Assembly (NCBI GenBank): GCA_030549775.1
Contig: CM060175.1
Coordinates: forward strand, 39,421,915 to 39,485,914
DNA length: 64,000 nucleotides
Source of the DNA: Tamarix chinensis
Lineage: Eukaryota > Streptophyta > Magnoliopsida > Caryophyllales > Tamaricaceae
Direction: 5' to 3'
In this document: piece by piece, positions 36,502-46,700 of the stretch
Numbering within the stretch: the stretch's first letter is position 1
Layout: each line of letters begins with the position of its first letter
The notes under the pieces: model-generated
The model's input: the letters and a program-made list of their open reading frames with translations, nothing else
Database searches by the model: none
Told to the model about the DNA's origin: nothing
Position numbers and translations under genes: made by a program

Positions 36502-37600
36502 CTTTCTAATTTCTATGAAACATTTTTATGTTAGAGAAAATGTGGTAGCAGGCGCATTATTGAGGAGATATTTAATTCTTGTCATAATGTGTGCTAGATA
36601 ATTGGGATTTGAAATATTTATAGAATTGTATGCAAAAGAGGAAGGTTTTATGGAAATTAATAATACATGTAAACAAAATTGTATTCATGGTAACTATGTG
36701 CTTCAATATGACTTTATTTTTAAACTTCATAAAATATGTATACCTAGATTTAGTGTGCATTACTTACTTGTTAAAGAAGTGCATAAAGGGGGTATAACAT
36801 GTCATTTTGATGTGCATAAGACTATAGAGCTAGTCCAAGAACATTTTTATTGGCCATAAATGATTAAATTGGTAAAAGCTATTGTAGGAAGATTTGTGAC
36901 TTGTTAAAAGAGTAAGAGTTTCTTCCATAAGGATTTTTGTACACCTTTACCTGTTCCTAGCTGACCTTGTGAAGAGAATAGCATAGAATATTTTTAGAGT
37001 TTACCACGGACACAAGGGGGGAAATATTCTATTAGGGTAGTCGTAGGAATGTGTCTATTATATCAAAATTTTCCTTTAAAGTAGACTTTGTAGATTTCAT
37101 TCTATGTCATAAAAATAAGGATGTAACTCATGTTGCTAATTTATATTCCGAGTTGGTGGTACGGTTGTATGGTATACACCAAATTATAGTGTCGAATTGA
37201 GATGTGATGTTTTTGAGTTACGTTCAGAATATGCATTAGAATATGGAATGTATTAAGTTTTTGTTTAGTACTATTCATCATCCTCAAATGGGTGGTCAAA
37301 CTAAAGTGAAAAACAAGGATTTTGGGACTTTACTACAAGGCTTGTTAATAAGATTATAGAGGATTGGGATATCAAACTAGGGCAAGCTAAGTTTTCATAT
37401 GATAGGTGTGCTTGTAGTAGAACTCATACGAATCTATTCAAGGTTGTTTATGAGGTTAATCCTTACTTACCAATTGATAAGTTGTCATTGAAGAAAGGAT
37501 ATATTCAGAATTATAATGCTACAGAACTAGTTGAATTCTTAATGAAATGGCAACAACAAAATACCAAAAATATTGAGAAATCTATTACTAAAAATGAAAC
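36502..37600 (+). pseudogene. RNase H end and integrase remnant of element F
   Basis: RNase H ends in V-V-A-G-A-L-L-R-R-Y at about 36541-36573. The integrase zinc region is open at 36602-36859 (VHKGGITCHFDVHKT, EHFYWP). Core phrases follow in broken frames: C-T-P-L-P-V-P-S, then S-L-P-R-T-Q-G-G, then T-H-V-A-N-L-Y and H-H-P-Q-M-G-G-Q near 37274-37300, and V-V-Y-E-V-N-P-Y-L-P-I-D at about 37443-37479. All are standard landmarks of gypsy integrase. Several stops and shifts. Confidence 0.75.
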
Positions 37601-37876
37601 TCCATCTAATAAAAATTAAATTTAATAGTTACTTTATCCAAGAGAATTAGTATAGTTACACTTTAATAAGGAAATGTTTCCAAAAAAAAGAAAGAAAAAA
37701 TTATTACAAAGAGAAGATGGGGCATTCATAATTATAAGAAAATTTGGAGATAATATTTATGAATTATAACTATTTGAATATAGTGTAGGAGTTTCTATAA
37801 CTTTTAACATTTATTATTTATCTGCATACAATGTTGATATTGATTTGAGGGAAAATTCTCTTCTATAAGGGGAGAA
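37601..37876 (+). pseudogene. Integrase C-terminal tail and polypurine tract of element F
   Basis: K-L-L-Q-R-E-D-G-A-F and F-N-I-Y-Y-L-S-A-Y-N-V-D match the C-terminal tail of gypsy polyproteins (usually KLLPRxDGPF ... FNVSDLSPF). The tract AAGGGGAGAA (37867-37876) sits directly before the LTR start at 37877. Confidence 0.65.
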
Positions 37877-38994
37877 TGATTCAAGAGCATATAACTCTCC
37901 TAATAAATATAAGAAATTTCAAGCATTTTCATTCTTAGAGACGGAACCCATCACTCTTGAAGTTTTTAAAATAATTCCCCAAAACCTTAACTCAAATAAT
38001 GGCATCTTAAGAAATCTTAGAAGGTATAGCACATGTTTACAAGAATGAGAGTTCATTTAAAAGCCTTAGGCCATACTTGATTCTAATAAAATTTTGAGGA
38101 AAGAAAATTAAAATCAAAGTATTTTCTTTCAAACTTTCCTCAAAGAAAATAAAATAACTAATGTTTAACAATTTTATTCATCACTCTTTTTCTATCTCAT
38201 TAATTTATGTAAACCAAACATAAAATATTATTTTCTTCCTCATTTTCTTTCTTTTCCTTAAAATTTTCCTTGAAACCAAATGGAGTATTAGTGAATAAGA
38301 TAAGGATAATGCCAAGACTCACTCAAGCGAACATAAAAGATAAAGCTTTGTATATATCATATGCCTGCATGGCTAAGGTTTTTCTTAGCTTTGTTATTTA
38401 ATTTACACTATGCATATATTTGTCTTCTAATTGTAAGGCATCCTTATATATGTTTTGTTTCTATATAATAGTATGGGATTATAGAGGTTTTTTATATTAG
38501 TTACAACTACTACTAAATAGTTATACTACAAGCTACTAACATTAGAAGTTAGTTAATATTAATTTTCCAATGGCTAGTTGATATTTATGGCACCTAATAA
38601 TGTTTTTTTCTAATGTATATACATGTTATCTAAAAGCTACATTAGTTAGGCTTGTTGTTAATTAGTTAGTAGGAACTTTTAACATCCTAACAAATCCAGG
38701 TAAAAGTACCTTACAATCATCCATCATACACAATAATTATTAGTGAAGTGATATTAAAATTCAATTGAATTGATTCTCTACTTTTCCAAGGAAGTGAATT
38801 CTTATTAGTTATAGGGTCTTCAAGGTATAAACCTATGTGTCCTCCTTAGAGTTATTGGTGATTACATAGTGAAAAACCAATATCCTACATTAGCCAAGAA
38901 GATCTATTATCATTGGTTATCTCTTTTTATCCTTAAGGATTGATTTATGATCCTCCTATTATGAAGATTGATTTATATATCATTTTTCCCATCA
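37877..38994 (+). repeat. 3' LTR of element F
   Basis: Starts TGATTCAAGAGC right after the polypurine tract and shares the ordered blocks listed for the 5' LTR. The end is placed near CCCATCA at about 38994. The LTRs differ in many places and by indels, so F is old. Confidence 0.65.
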
Positions 38995-39256
38995 GTAGCA
39001 GATGTGGTGTTTGGGGCATACTACTTTCAGTTTGGAATTCCATGAGTATTGTGATTGATTTAAAGATTTACTAAGAATTTCTCCATTCATGGTGGTAGTT
39101 GAGGTAGTTATGACCATCCATATCAAGCATAAGTTATTGTTTAATGTTCAAAATTAGCATATAGAAAATTTCACTACAGATACTAGGAATCCATTGATAT
39201 CATTGGGAAAAAAGAGGCTAGAGCATAGGTATGGTGATTGTAATGTTCAGTGATAC
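38995..39256. other. Short spacer between F and G
   Basis: 262 bp without recognisable coding, repeat or RNA features. Confidence 0.5.
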
Positions 39257-40286
39257 TATAACATCCCTATTTTTCATTACTGATTTTTTATAAAAACATT
39301 ACAAAAGTAGAAATGTAAGATAACCTTATGAAAAATAGGGTGTTATCATTGCATCTAATACAAAATAGACACCTCAATACATACATCACAATATATACAT
39401 GGATAAGTATCCAATCAACCAAGCATAAAAGAAAACTAGAGTGTGTAAGAAAAATACCTAAAGGAATGAAAGCCATGTCGTGTAACCCATGGCTATGTAA
39501 GATTAAAAATCCATACAAAAGGTAGATAAAATAATAAAATTGAGTAAATAAAATTCATTGTTAGGAAGGATGCTTTAGTCACATAAGGATGATTAAGGAA
39601 AATCTCCCAGTAAGCCTATACTCAACAATAAAATTACAATAAGGAAGAAGATGGACCACTAACTTGGCGTCCTCATAAACTTGCAGAAAAACTCTTACAT
39701 ATTAGATTGAGCAAAGGATTGTGACAAAAACCCAATCAGGATGAACACTTACTAAGCAAAACAATATACCACTAATGAATATCAAGTTATATGTAAGACC
39801 ACTCAACATACTCATCGTATAACATACAACAATGTACATGAAATACTCCTATTATGTCATTCACCTAGTATCACACTAGGCAATATAAGACATATTTAGA
39901 TCAATCTAAATATGGTTGGGCATAATCATACATACATATAAGGAAATGAAGACTATAATACATATCATATTATGAGGGAAAATTAAATCACTTACCTTAA
40001 CCATGTCATACTAGATAGAGTGTACCTATAAAACAATGGACATAAACACATATTGTAACACCCCGAGTCGACACGACCACACGGGGGCTACCTTGGAGCG
40101 CTTTCGGATTGATTGGCTGGCCCCACAGATCAACACGAGTCCTTTTAGCACGCTTTGTCCTCACTCACGCACTTCCCGAGAAATTTTCAGAAAATTTCCG
40201 AAACTGTCTCAATACAGTTCATCCCAAGAATCGTCCCGCTAGGTGACTAACTGGCTCATCCAAGTTCAGCTCACGGTCGCGGTTTC

Positions 40287-40298
40287 GCTCTGATACCA
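40287..40298 (-). promoter_or_regulatory. Primer-binding site of Cassandra (tRNA-iMet)
   Basis: TGGTATCAGAGC on the minus strand, two bases inside the 5' LTR edge; this is the canonical initiator-Met primer site of plant LTR elements. Confidence 0.9.
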
Positions 40299-40451
40299 TT
40301 TGTAACACCCCGAGTCGACACGACCACACGAGGGCTACCTTAGAGTGCTTTTGGATTGATCGGCTGGCCCCACAGATCAACACGAGTCCTTTCAGCGCGC
40401 TTTGTCCTCACTCACGCACTTCCCGATAAATTTACAGAAAATTTCTGAAAC

Positions 40452-40515
40452 TTCCCAGGAGGTCACCCATCCTAAAATTGCTCCACGGCAGTACGCTTAA
40501 CTGTGAAGTTCTTAG
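40452..40515 (-). other. 5S rRNA-derived segment of the Cassandra LTR
   Basis: On the minus strand reads CAGTTAAGCGTAC ... GGATGGGTGACCTCCTGGG, matching the 3' half of plant 5S rRNA including the internal control region that binds TFIIIA. Only this half is present and no 5S gene surrounds it, so it is the Cassandra LTR module, not a 5S gene. Confidence 0.9.
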
Positions 40516-40758
40516 GACGAAATCACCAAAAGGATGGTATACCATGTTTATATAAGTAGTCAAATCAATCCTTATAACACTCCGCTCAATTTGGGGTGTT
40601 ACACATATACATATGAATCCACATCCAAGGATTCTTAAAGTAAGTGGATCTTTATTATACTTAATATATATCTAGGGATAATTCATATAAACTTGCCTAA
40701 AAAACAAAAAGAAACAAAAATGGAGCATTCAAGGGAAACATATGATAATATATATTGA

Positions 40759-40761
<3 letters not shown>

Positions 40762-40800
<39 letters not shown>
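40762..40800. repeat. (AT)n microsatellite
   Basis: About 19 uninterrupted AT units within LTR G. Confidence 0.95.
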
Positions 40801-40805
<5 letters not shown>

Positions 40806-41217
40806 ACATGTATGCCAATATATACATTCATAGGAAACTAGGTTGTGTAATATACTTATCGACCAAGGATTACTATATTTTGTTAAAGTGATAATATCAT
40901 TCCTACAATGTAAACATAATAAGTAATAAATAGGATTGTATATTAACTCATAACATAAGTAATGTGTGGGTTCTTAAATATTCAAGAGGTAAAACCAAGT
41001 ATCATTTTAGTGAAATAACCATATCAAGATTAAGCATACAATAGAATAAGACAAAATTGATACAATTTTGGGTTTCATTCTCTTTATTTTATTTTGTTAA
41101 ATGAACATAGAACTCCTTTAAAAAATTATTGAGGGATAGGTGGGATCACTACTCAAGGTATCTTAATACCTATGAGAGATAAATCTAATAACTAGACATA
41201 AAGTCATGGATCATGTA

Positions 41218-41340
41218 AGAGTAACATTGTGGGCACAAGTCTAGGCTCATGCCAATGTAACTTTGTGGGCATAAGTCCTAGTGTGTGGACATAAGTTATA
41301 GCTCATGCTAAAGTAACATGGAGGACATAAGTCCTAACTA
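41218..41340. repeat. Minisatellite in LTR G
   Basis: Three to four imperfect units built on GTAAC(A/T)TTGTGGGCA(C/T)AAGTC, then CTAGGCTCATGC. It occupies the part of the LTR where B, C and D carry the palindromic minisatellite. Confidence 0.6.
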
Positions 41341-42453
41341 ATTCAAAATACTCTCATTTGATGACCTAACTCTTTAGTATCAAAACCTAGAAGTAAATCA
41401 TCAGTGTCTAGAGAAGAAAAGACACCGATACCGACTACTATCCTAGGATCATAGAGGATCCCACCTAAAGGAATGAGAAGAATAACTGCCCAAAAGTAGA
41501 TTAACCCCTAGTATATAATCAATGATCAGATAATCCAGACCTATAATAAAGCTCATTCCTGTGATTAATATGTTATTAGATTAAGATCTTATAACAAACC
41601 ATTATCCATAGATAATACCGTGGCAAGTAAAAAATCATTTAAATTTAAAAGCAACCATATAAGGTTCACACATCATTAAGTGTTCCTATTAACTATACCT
41701 TAAGTGACTTACCCATTGCTTAATCAATTATGCAAAGATGCCAAATTATACAATGTTAATATCAACTATAAATATCCAAGCCAATATTTGATTTCCATTT
41801 ATTTCACTTTATTCACAATTCGAGTACAAGTTAAAGCCATTGTTTTTTTATTTAACCTTATGCATACCATATATTAAAGAGAATTATATGTTAATCCCTA
41901 AGCCTAAAGAGGAAGGTTAAATTGTTGGTTAGCTTGAGTCCAATTCTAACTTCTATTATATATCCATTTATCAAGGTAACCAAGTGAATGTAAATTAATG
42001 TCCATCATATACATCCTCATTGTTTTCTTCCATTTCATGCTAAGTCATCTAAACTTAAGAGGATCCACATTGAAAGGCCATGGTATAAGTCAGTAGAAGT
42101 CTATTATCTATCATAATGAATAATAACATAGATCATAGCAATAGGAAGATCCATTATTATCTATCTAATCATCTACTCCTATCTTGCTTAAGGAAAAGAC
42201 CCAAATTGCTAGGCTAAGGTCACATTAGTAAACTAGGCTAAATGTCCCCTTTACTAGCTTTAATCTATCAATAAAACTCAATTAATCCAAGTAAACTTAT
42301 AGATACTACCTTATTAAATCACTTTCCAAGCATAAAAAAACTCAAGTATGAAATTTGGAAAGAAATAGGTCGGAAATAAAAATATTATCAAGACTAGTTA
42401 ACAGGTTTCCAAAAACCAATCGATCGGTTCCATGTATTAATTGATTAGCCTGA

Positions 42454-42458
42454 GTACT
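42454..42458. other. Left target-site duplication GTACT of the tandem pair
   Basis: GTACT immediately before TGATAAG; an identical copy follows the terminal GTGTCA of LTR3 at 61222-61226. No GTACT borders LTR2. Confidence 0.9.
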
Positions 42459-43836
42459 TGATAAGTGTGACTTTTACATCTTATTCCTAAGGTTTATAAG
42501 AGTTTTTACCTTTAATTTCAGTCAGAATTCTCCCTTTTTGTTCTTGTTACTGTCTTTGTGTTGTGAAAATTGCAGGGTCTCAAGCAACAAAAATAATCAT
42601 GAAGGATGAAGAACAAGAATAACCTTAAAGGGAGAAGAAAGGAGAAAAAAAAGGAGCAAAGAGGAGCAAAAGTTAAAGTGGAAAAAGAAAGAATGCATAT
42701 TTAAAGTATATGGGCCTGAAAGAAGTGAAATTTAGACCAAGAAAAGGTCTGAATTTGGAGAAGTTTTCAACATCAAAGTTTTAGATATTTTTAATAGCTT
42801 TCCAACGCATCCAAAATCAGCTTAATCTGAGTTAAGATGAAAACGTTATGGTCAAAATACGAATTATGGTCAAAGCTGACACGGGAAGCCCATCGTTACG
42901 GAAACCCTAGCGATCCATGAGGCGGTAGTGTAAAAAACTCTTATTCTAATAGCTCGAGGCAGCCTCCACTCCCTCTCTTTTCTCTCTTCTCTATCCTCTT
43001 CCCCAATTCTTCAAGATCTCTCTTGTAAATTAGAGACGGAGATTCAAGAAGTTAATTTTTGCAAGAATTTGTGAACATCAAGGGTATTATCTAATGATAT
43101 TTTCTTTATCTATGGAATCTCTTATTGTTTTTAATATTCTTGCTATGAATTTGATGGGCTAGATCTTGTGCTAAGGTGAAGGGGAATTTTCCCCGATCCT
43201 AATGTGTTGAATTATTGCATCCTTTTTTATTCAATTCATAATGTATGTGTTGTGTTATTGATTGATTGTCGAATTTTTGAACCACGGCCGGGTTCTGATT
43301 TTCGGTGTGGGAAATACCGGTGAGATCGAGAGATAATCCGGTATTAGACCCAATAGCACAACGGGAGATTAAATTGTAGGTCGAGAGACGATCGATTTGA
43401 CCTCTTCAACAATAAAGGAGGAAACTTTATAGACTTTAATGCATTACATTCTATTAGACTCTAAGCTAGAGATAGTTAGGGCCATAGATATGTAATAGGG
43501 TGGTTGTGGCTTGAGAAAGCACAACACTTTCTATCCTTGTTGGCATGATTGATTATGATTGTTGAATTATTTTGTGATGTGATCTTCAATTACATGTGAG
43601 GATCGGGGGCGATGAACCGGAACCTTAGCTCTTCTATTTATTTGAGTGACTTGAGTGCTATTTTCCTTTCTTTTTAGCTTATTTAGTTATTTTAGCTTAC
43701 AATTTATTATTTCATATCATCTCGTATTTAGACATAGTTATGTTCTATCATTGTCCTAGTGGTCATTCACCAATCCTTGTGGGATCGACCTTGACTACTA
43801 CTCTGACCCCGTGCACTTGCGGGTAGGAACGTGTCA
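42459..43836 (+). repeat. LTR1 of the tandem Athila-like element
   Basis: 1378 bp, TGATAAGTGTGAC ... GGAACGTGTCA. Contains AATAAA at 43411, a plausible poly(A) signal. I could not choose a TATA box with confidence. It differs from LTR2 at seven bases in its first 560 bp and at one base (the private LTR2 base at 51958) in the remainder. Confidence 0.95.
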
Positions 43837-43842
43837 AGTTTT

Positions 43843-43861
43843 TGGCGCCGTTGCCGGGGAT
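43843..43861 (+). promoter_or_regulatory. Primer-binding site 1 (tRNA-Asp)
   Basis: TGGCGCCGTTGCCGGGGAT, 19/19 complementary to the 3' end of plant tRNA-Asp(GUC) including CCA, six bases inside LTR1. An Athila-lineage primer choice. Confidence 0.9.
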
Positions 43862-44000
43862 TGGCAGCGAGTGACATTAGGACTCAAAGAATTTATTGTG
43901 ATCTAGACATTTATTTTTTTTTATCTTTTTACATTCTTTTTGTTGTGGTTGACTAATCTTGGGTGTAAGAGTTCTTGATTTAGTGCAGGTGCATTAGTGC

Positions 44001-46649
44001 ATGACCCGCGCTAGTGGAGGTGATCTGGTGCCACTTGATCTCGAGATTGAGAAGACCATCTCACATTTACGCAGGTCACACACCACAAATATTGAAATGG
44101 AAACCAATACTCCACCCCATGATGGACAAATCCCACCACAAGAGCACATCTTACTCCAAGAACAAGCTCCTATCCAAGAGCAAGCTCCCATTCCTAGGTC
44201 ACTTCGGGACTATGCTACACCAAGCCTTGATGGCTCAACCTCAAGCATACGAAGACCGGCAGTACAAGCTAATAATTTTGAGATCAAGCCTGCCATTATC
44301 CAGATGCTACAAACATCAGTTCAATTTGGAGGTAACCTTATTGAAGATCCCCACTCCCATATTGCTAACTTTGTAGAAATCTGTGACACTTTTAAGCTAA
44401 ATGGTGTTTCTAATGATGCAATTAGGCTTAGATTGTTCCCTTTTTCGTTACGTGATAAGGCTAAGAGTTGGTTACACTCATTAGCCCCAGGGTCTATTAC
44501 TACTTGGGACGATTTGATGAAGTCTTTCCTTTCTAGATATTTTCCACCATCAAAAACTGCAAAATTACGAAATGACATCACTACCTTTATGCAAAATGAC
44601 CTTGAATCGCTTTATGATGCATGGGAAAGGTTTAAGGATTTGCTTAGGAAGTGTCCACATCATGGCCTGCCTATGTGGCTTCAAATGCAAACTTTTTATA
44701 ATGGTATCTCTGCTACTAACCGTTCTATGATAGATGCAGCTGCAGGAGGTACCATTATGAACAAGACTCCAGAGCAGGTTTATGAGTTCATTGAGGAGCT
44801 AGCTTCGAATTCCCATCAATGGCACTCCGAACGTGCCCCGATACAAAGGACTCCAGGAATTCACTCTTTAGATTCCATCACGGCATTAGAGGCTAAGATT
44901 GATTTGCTTGCTAAAAAATTTGACAAAATTGGTAGTACTTCTTGTATGCAGGTACAAGCTAATGCACCTATGTGTGAGTTATGTGCTAGATCACACTTAA
45001 GCACAGAATGTCAAGTTGGGAATCCCTTCCAACAATCTTATGATCAAGTGAACTACATGGGAAATAGTTATGGGAGACCGAACAATCCCTACTCCAATGT
45101 GTACAATCCTGGATGGAAAAACCATCCAAACTTTAGTTGGAGAAATGAAGTTCCTACAAAGCCTCCGGGATTCACACAACAACAACCAACACCTCCAGCT
45201 CCTTTACCGCCCCAACAACCTCAATCTTCTTCCCTTGAAGAGATGATGTCCAAGTTCATCACTCGCACCGAGAGCACCCTTCAAAAACATGATGCTCAAA
45301 TTCAAGCTCATCTTCAGAAACAAGAAGCCCGCCTCCAAAATCAGGATGCATCCATCAAGAACCTAGAGGCACAGATTGGACAACTTGCTAATGCCATTTC
45401 AGCGAGAGCACCTAACACTTTGCCTAGTAATACAATCATCAACCCCAAAGAGCAAATTAATGCAATAGCCTTGAGGAGTGGGAAACCACTACTTGAACCA
45501 TACCCTCAAGAACCCAAGGAAGATAAAGAAAAAGCTCCTGAAGAGAAAGTGCCTGAATCACAACCTGAGACAATCCACACTTCACCTCAAGAGGTAAATG
45601 CATATGTTCCTCCTCCTCCGTTTCCAGGTAGGATTGTACAACGCAAGTTAGATGTTCAATTTGTAAAATTTCTTGATATACTTAAGAAAGTGCACATTAA
45701 CTTGCCGTTGCTTGACATTGTGAGACAGATGCCCAGTTATGGGAAGTTTCTAAAGGACATAATCACTCACAAGAGGAAACTGGATGATTTTGAAACAGTA
45801 AGTTTGAATGAGGAATGCTCTGCAATCTTGCAGAACAAACTTCCTCCTAAGCTTAAGGATCCAGGAAGTTTCACTATCCCATGTGTAATTGGGGATTTAA
45901 AATTCGAGAAGGTATTATGTGATCTTGGTGCTAGCATTAATTTGATGCCCTTCTCTGTTTTCAAGCGTCTAGGCCTAGGGGAACCAAAACCCACCAATAT
46001 GTCCCTTCAGTTGGCTGATCGATCTATCAAATATCCGAGGGGAATTATTGAAGATGTTTTAGTTAAAGTGGACAAATTTATCTTCCCTGTTGACTTTGTT
46101 GTGCTAGATATGGAGGAAGACCACAAAGTTCCCCTAATTCTTGGTAGGCCTTTCTTAGCAACAGGACGTACTCTTATAGATGTCCAAGAGGGTAAGCTCA
46201 TTCTTCGTTTCCAAGGCGAAGAAGTCACTTTTAATGTATTTAAGAGCATAAAATACCCCTTAGATGATAACACTTGCTATTGTATTGATATCTTAGATAA
46301 TATAATTGATGATTGTTTTCAAGCAAGTGTTGTGCAGGATCCCCTGGAAAGGTGTTTGGTTCAACAAAGAGAGTGGGAGAATGAAGAGAAAGAAGAAGAG
46401 GTTGTCCGGTACTTGAATGCACATCCACCATATGGTCGTCACACTATGGTCCCCTTACAAGGGCCAGAGAGGGCCCAGATTCCAAAATTGAAGTCATCTA
46501 TTGAGGAACCTCCCACACTAGAGCTTAAGCCACTACCTCGGCATTTGAAATATGCATTTCTTGGTCATAATGATACACTTCCCATCATTATTTCTTCATC
46601 TTTGACTAATTTGCAGGAAGAAAAATTGATGAGAGTGCTTAAGGAATGA
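44001..46649 (+). CDS. gag-pro: Gag-protease polyprotein, Athila-type, copy 1
   Basis: 882 residues forming capsid/nucleocapsid and the protease that processes the particle. Residues 1-75 are a Q/P-rich N-terminus. The gag domain (about 85-250) includes RLRLFPFSLRDKAKSWL, TTWDDL and SRYFPPSK. A CCHC knuckle CX2CX3HX4C lies at C325, C328, H332, C337, followed by an N/P/Q-rich linker and a coiled Q-repeat stretch (about 415-460). An S/P/E-rich hinge leads to an aspartic protease with D641-L-G-A-S; D-L-G is usual for this lineage instead of D-S/T-G. The start is the first ATG after the leader and gives the lineage's N-terminus. It ends at TGA 46647-46649, in frame with pol. Confidence 0.92.
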   Translation: MTRASGGDLVPLDLEIEKTISHLRRSHTTNIEMETNTPPHDGQIPPQEHILLQEQAPIQEQAPIPRSLRDYATPSLDGSTSSIRRPAVQANNFEIKPAIIQMLQTSVQFGGNLIEDPHSHIANFVEICDTFKLNGVSNDAIRLRLFPFSLRDKAKSWLHSLAPGSITTWDDLMKSFLSRYFPPSKTAKLRNDITTFMQNDLESLYDAWERFKDLLRKCPHHGLPMWLQMQTFYNGISATNRSMIDAAAGGTIMNKTPEQVYEFIEELASNSHQWHSERAPIQRTPGIHSLDSITALEAKIDLLAKKFDKIGSTSCMQVQANAPMCELCARSHLSTECQVGNPFQQSYDQVNYMGNSYGRPNNPYSNVYNPGWKNHPNFSWRNEVPTKPPGFTQQQPTPPAPLPPQQPQSSSLEEMMSKFITRTESTLQKHDAQIQAHLQKQEARLQNQDASIKNLEAQIGQLANAISARAPNTLPSNTIINPKEQINAIALRSGKPLLEPYPQEPKEDKEKAPEEKVPESQPETIHTSPQEVNAYVPPPPFPGRIVQRKLDVQFVKFLDILKKVHINLPLLDIVRQMPSYGKFLKDIITHKRKLDDFETVSLNEECSAILQNKLPPKLKDPGSFTIPCVIGDLKFEKVLCDLGASINLMPFSVFKRLGLGEPKPTNMSLQLADRSIKYPRGIIEDVLVKVDKFIFPVDFVVLDMEEDHKVPLILGRPFLATGRTLIDVQEGKLILRFQGEEVTFNVFKSIKYPLDDNTCYCIDILDNIIDDCFQASVVQDPLERCLVQQREWENEEKEEEVVRYLNAHPPYGRHTMVPLQGPERAQIPKLKSSIEEPPTLELKPLPRHLKYAFLGHNDTLPIIISSSLTNLQEEKLMRVLKE

Positions 46650-46700
46650 CAGAAGGCTTTCGGATGGACCATTGCTGATATTAGAGGGATTAGCCCTTCC

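Larger units (their letters stand above)
27350..38994 (+). mobile_element. Element 'F': decayed Ty3/gypsy retrotransposon, chromovirus-like
   Basis: Old element with two diverged LTRs (27350-28250 and 37877-38994) and, in order, gag, protease, RT, RNase H and integrase remnants, all with many stops and frameshifts. The gag-PR-RT-RH-IN order and the RNase H and integrase phrases fit plant chromovirus-type gypsy elements; no chromodomain can be made out. It is interrupted in RNase H by giant LTR E. Boundaries are approximate and I could not verify a TSD. Confidence 0.75.
40054..40603 (-). mobile_element. Cassandra TRIM with truncated 3' LTR
   Basis: A 550-bp element with TSD CATAT at both ends (40049-40053 and 40604-40608). 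On the minus strand: intact 5' LTR (40603-40301, 303 bp), primer site TGGTATCAGAGC for tRNA-iMet (40298-40287), about 80 bp of internal sequence, and a 152-bp remnant of the 3' LTR (40205-40054) lacking U3 and the 5S-like part. LTR ends TGTAACACCCC/GGGGTGTTACA form an 11-bp inverted repeat. Cassandra is known to carry 5S rRNA-derived sequence in its LTR; it encodes no protein and is mobilised in trans. The LTR remnants differ at roughly ten of 152 sites. Confidence 0.9.

Noticed and set aside
40452..40515. Possible 5S rRNA gene
   Set aside because: Only the 3' half is present, inside a TRIM LTR with TSDs and a tRNA-iMet primer site; this is Cassandra.
43843..43861. tRNA-Asp-like sequence
   Set aside because: It is the complement of the tRNA 3' end only, next to an LTR edge: a primer-binding site, not a tRNA gene.
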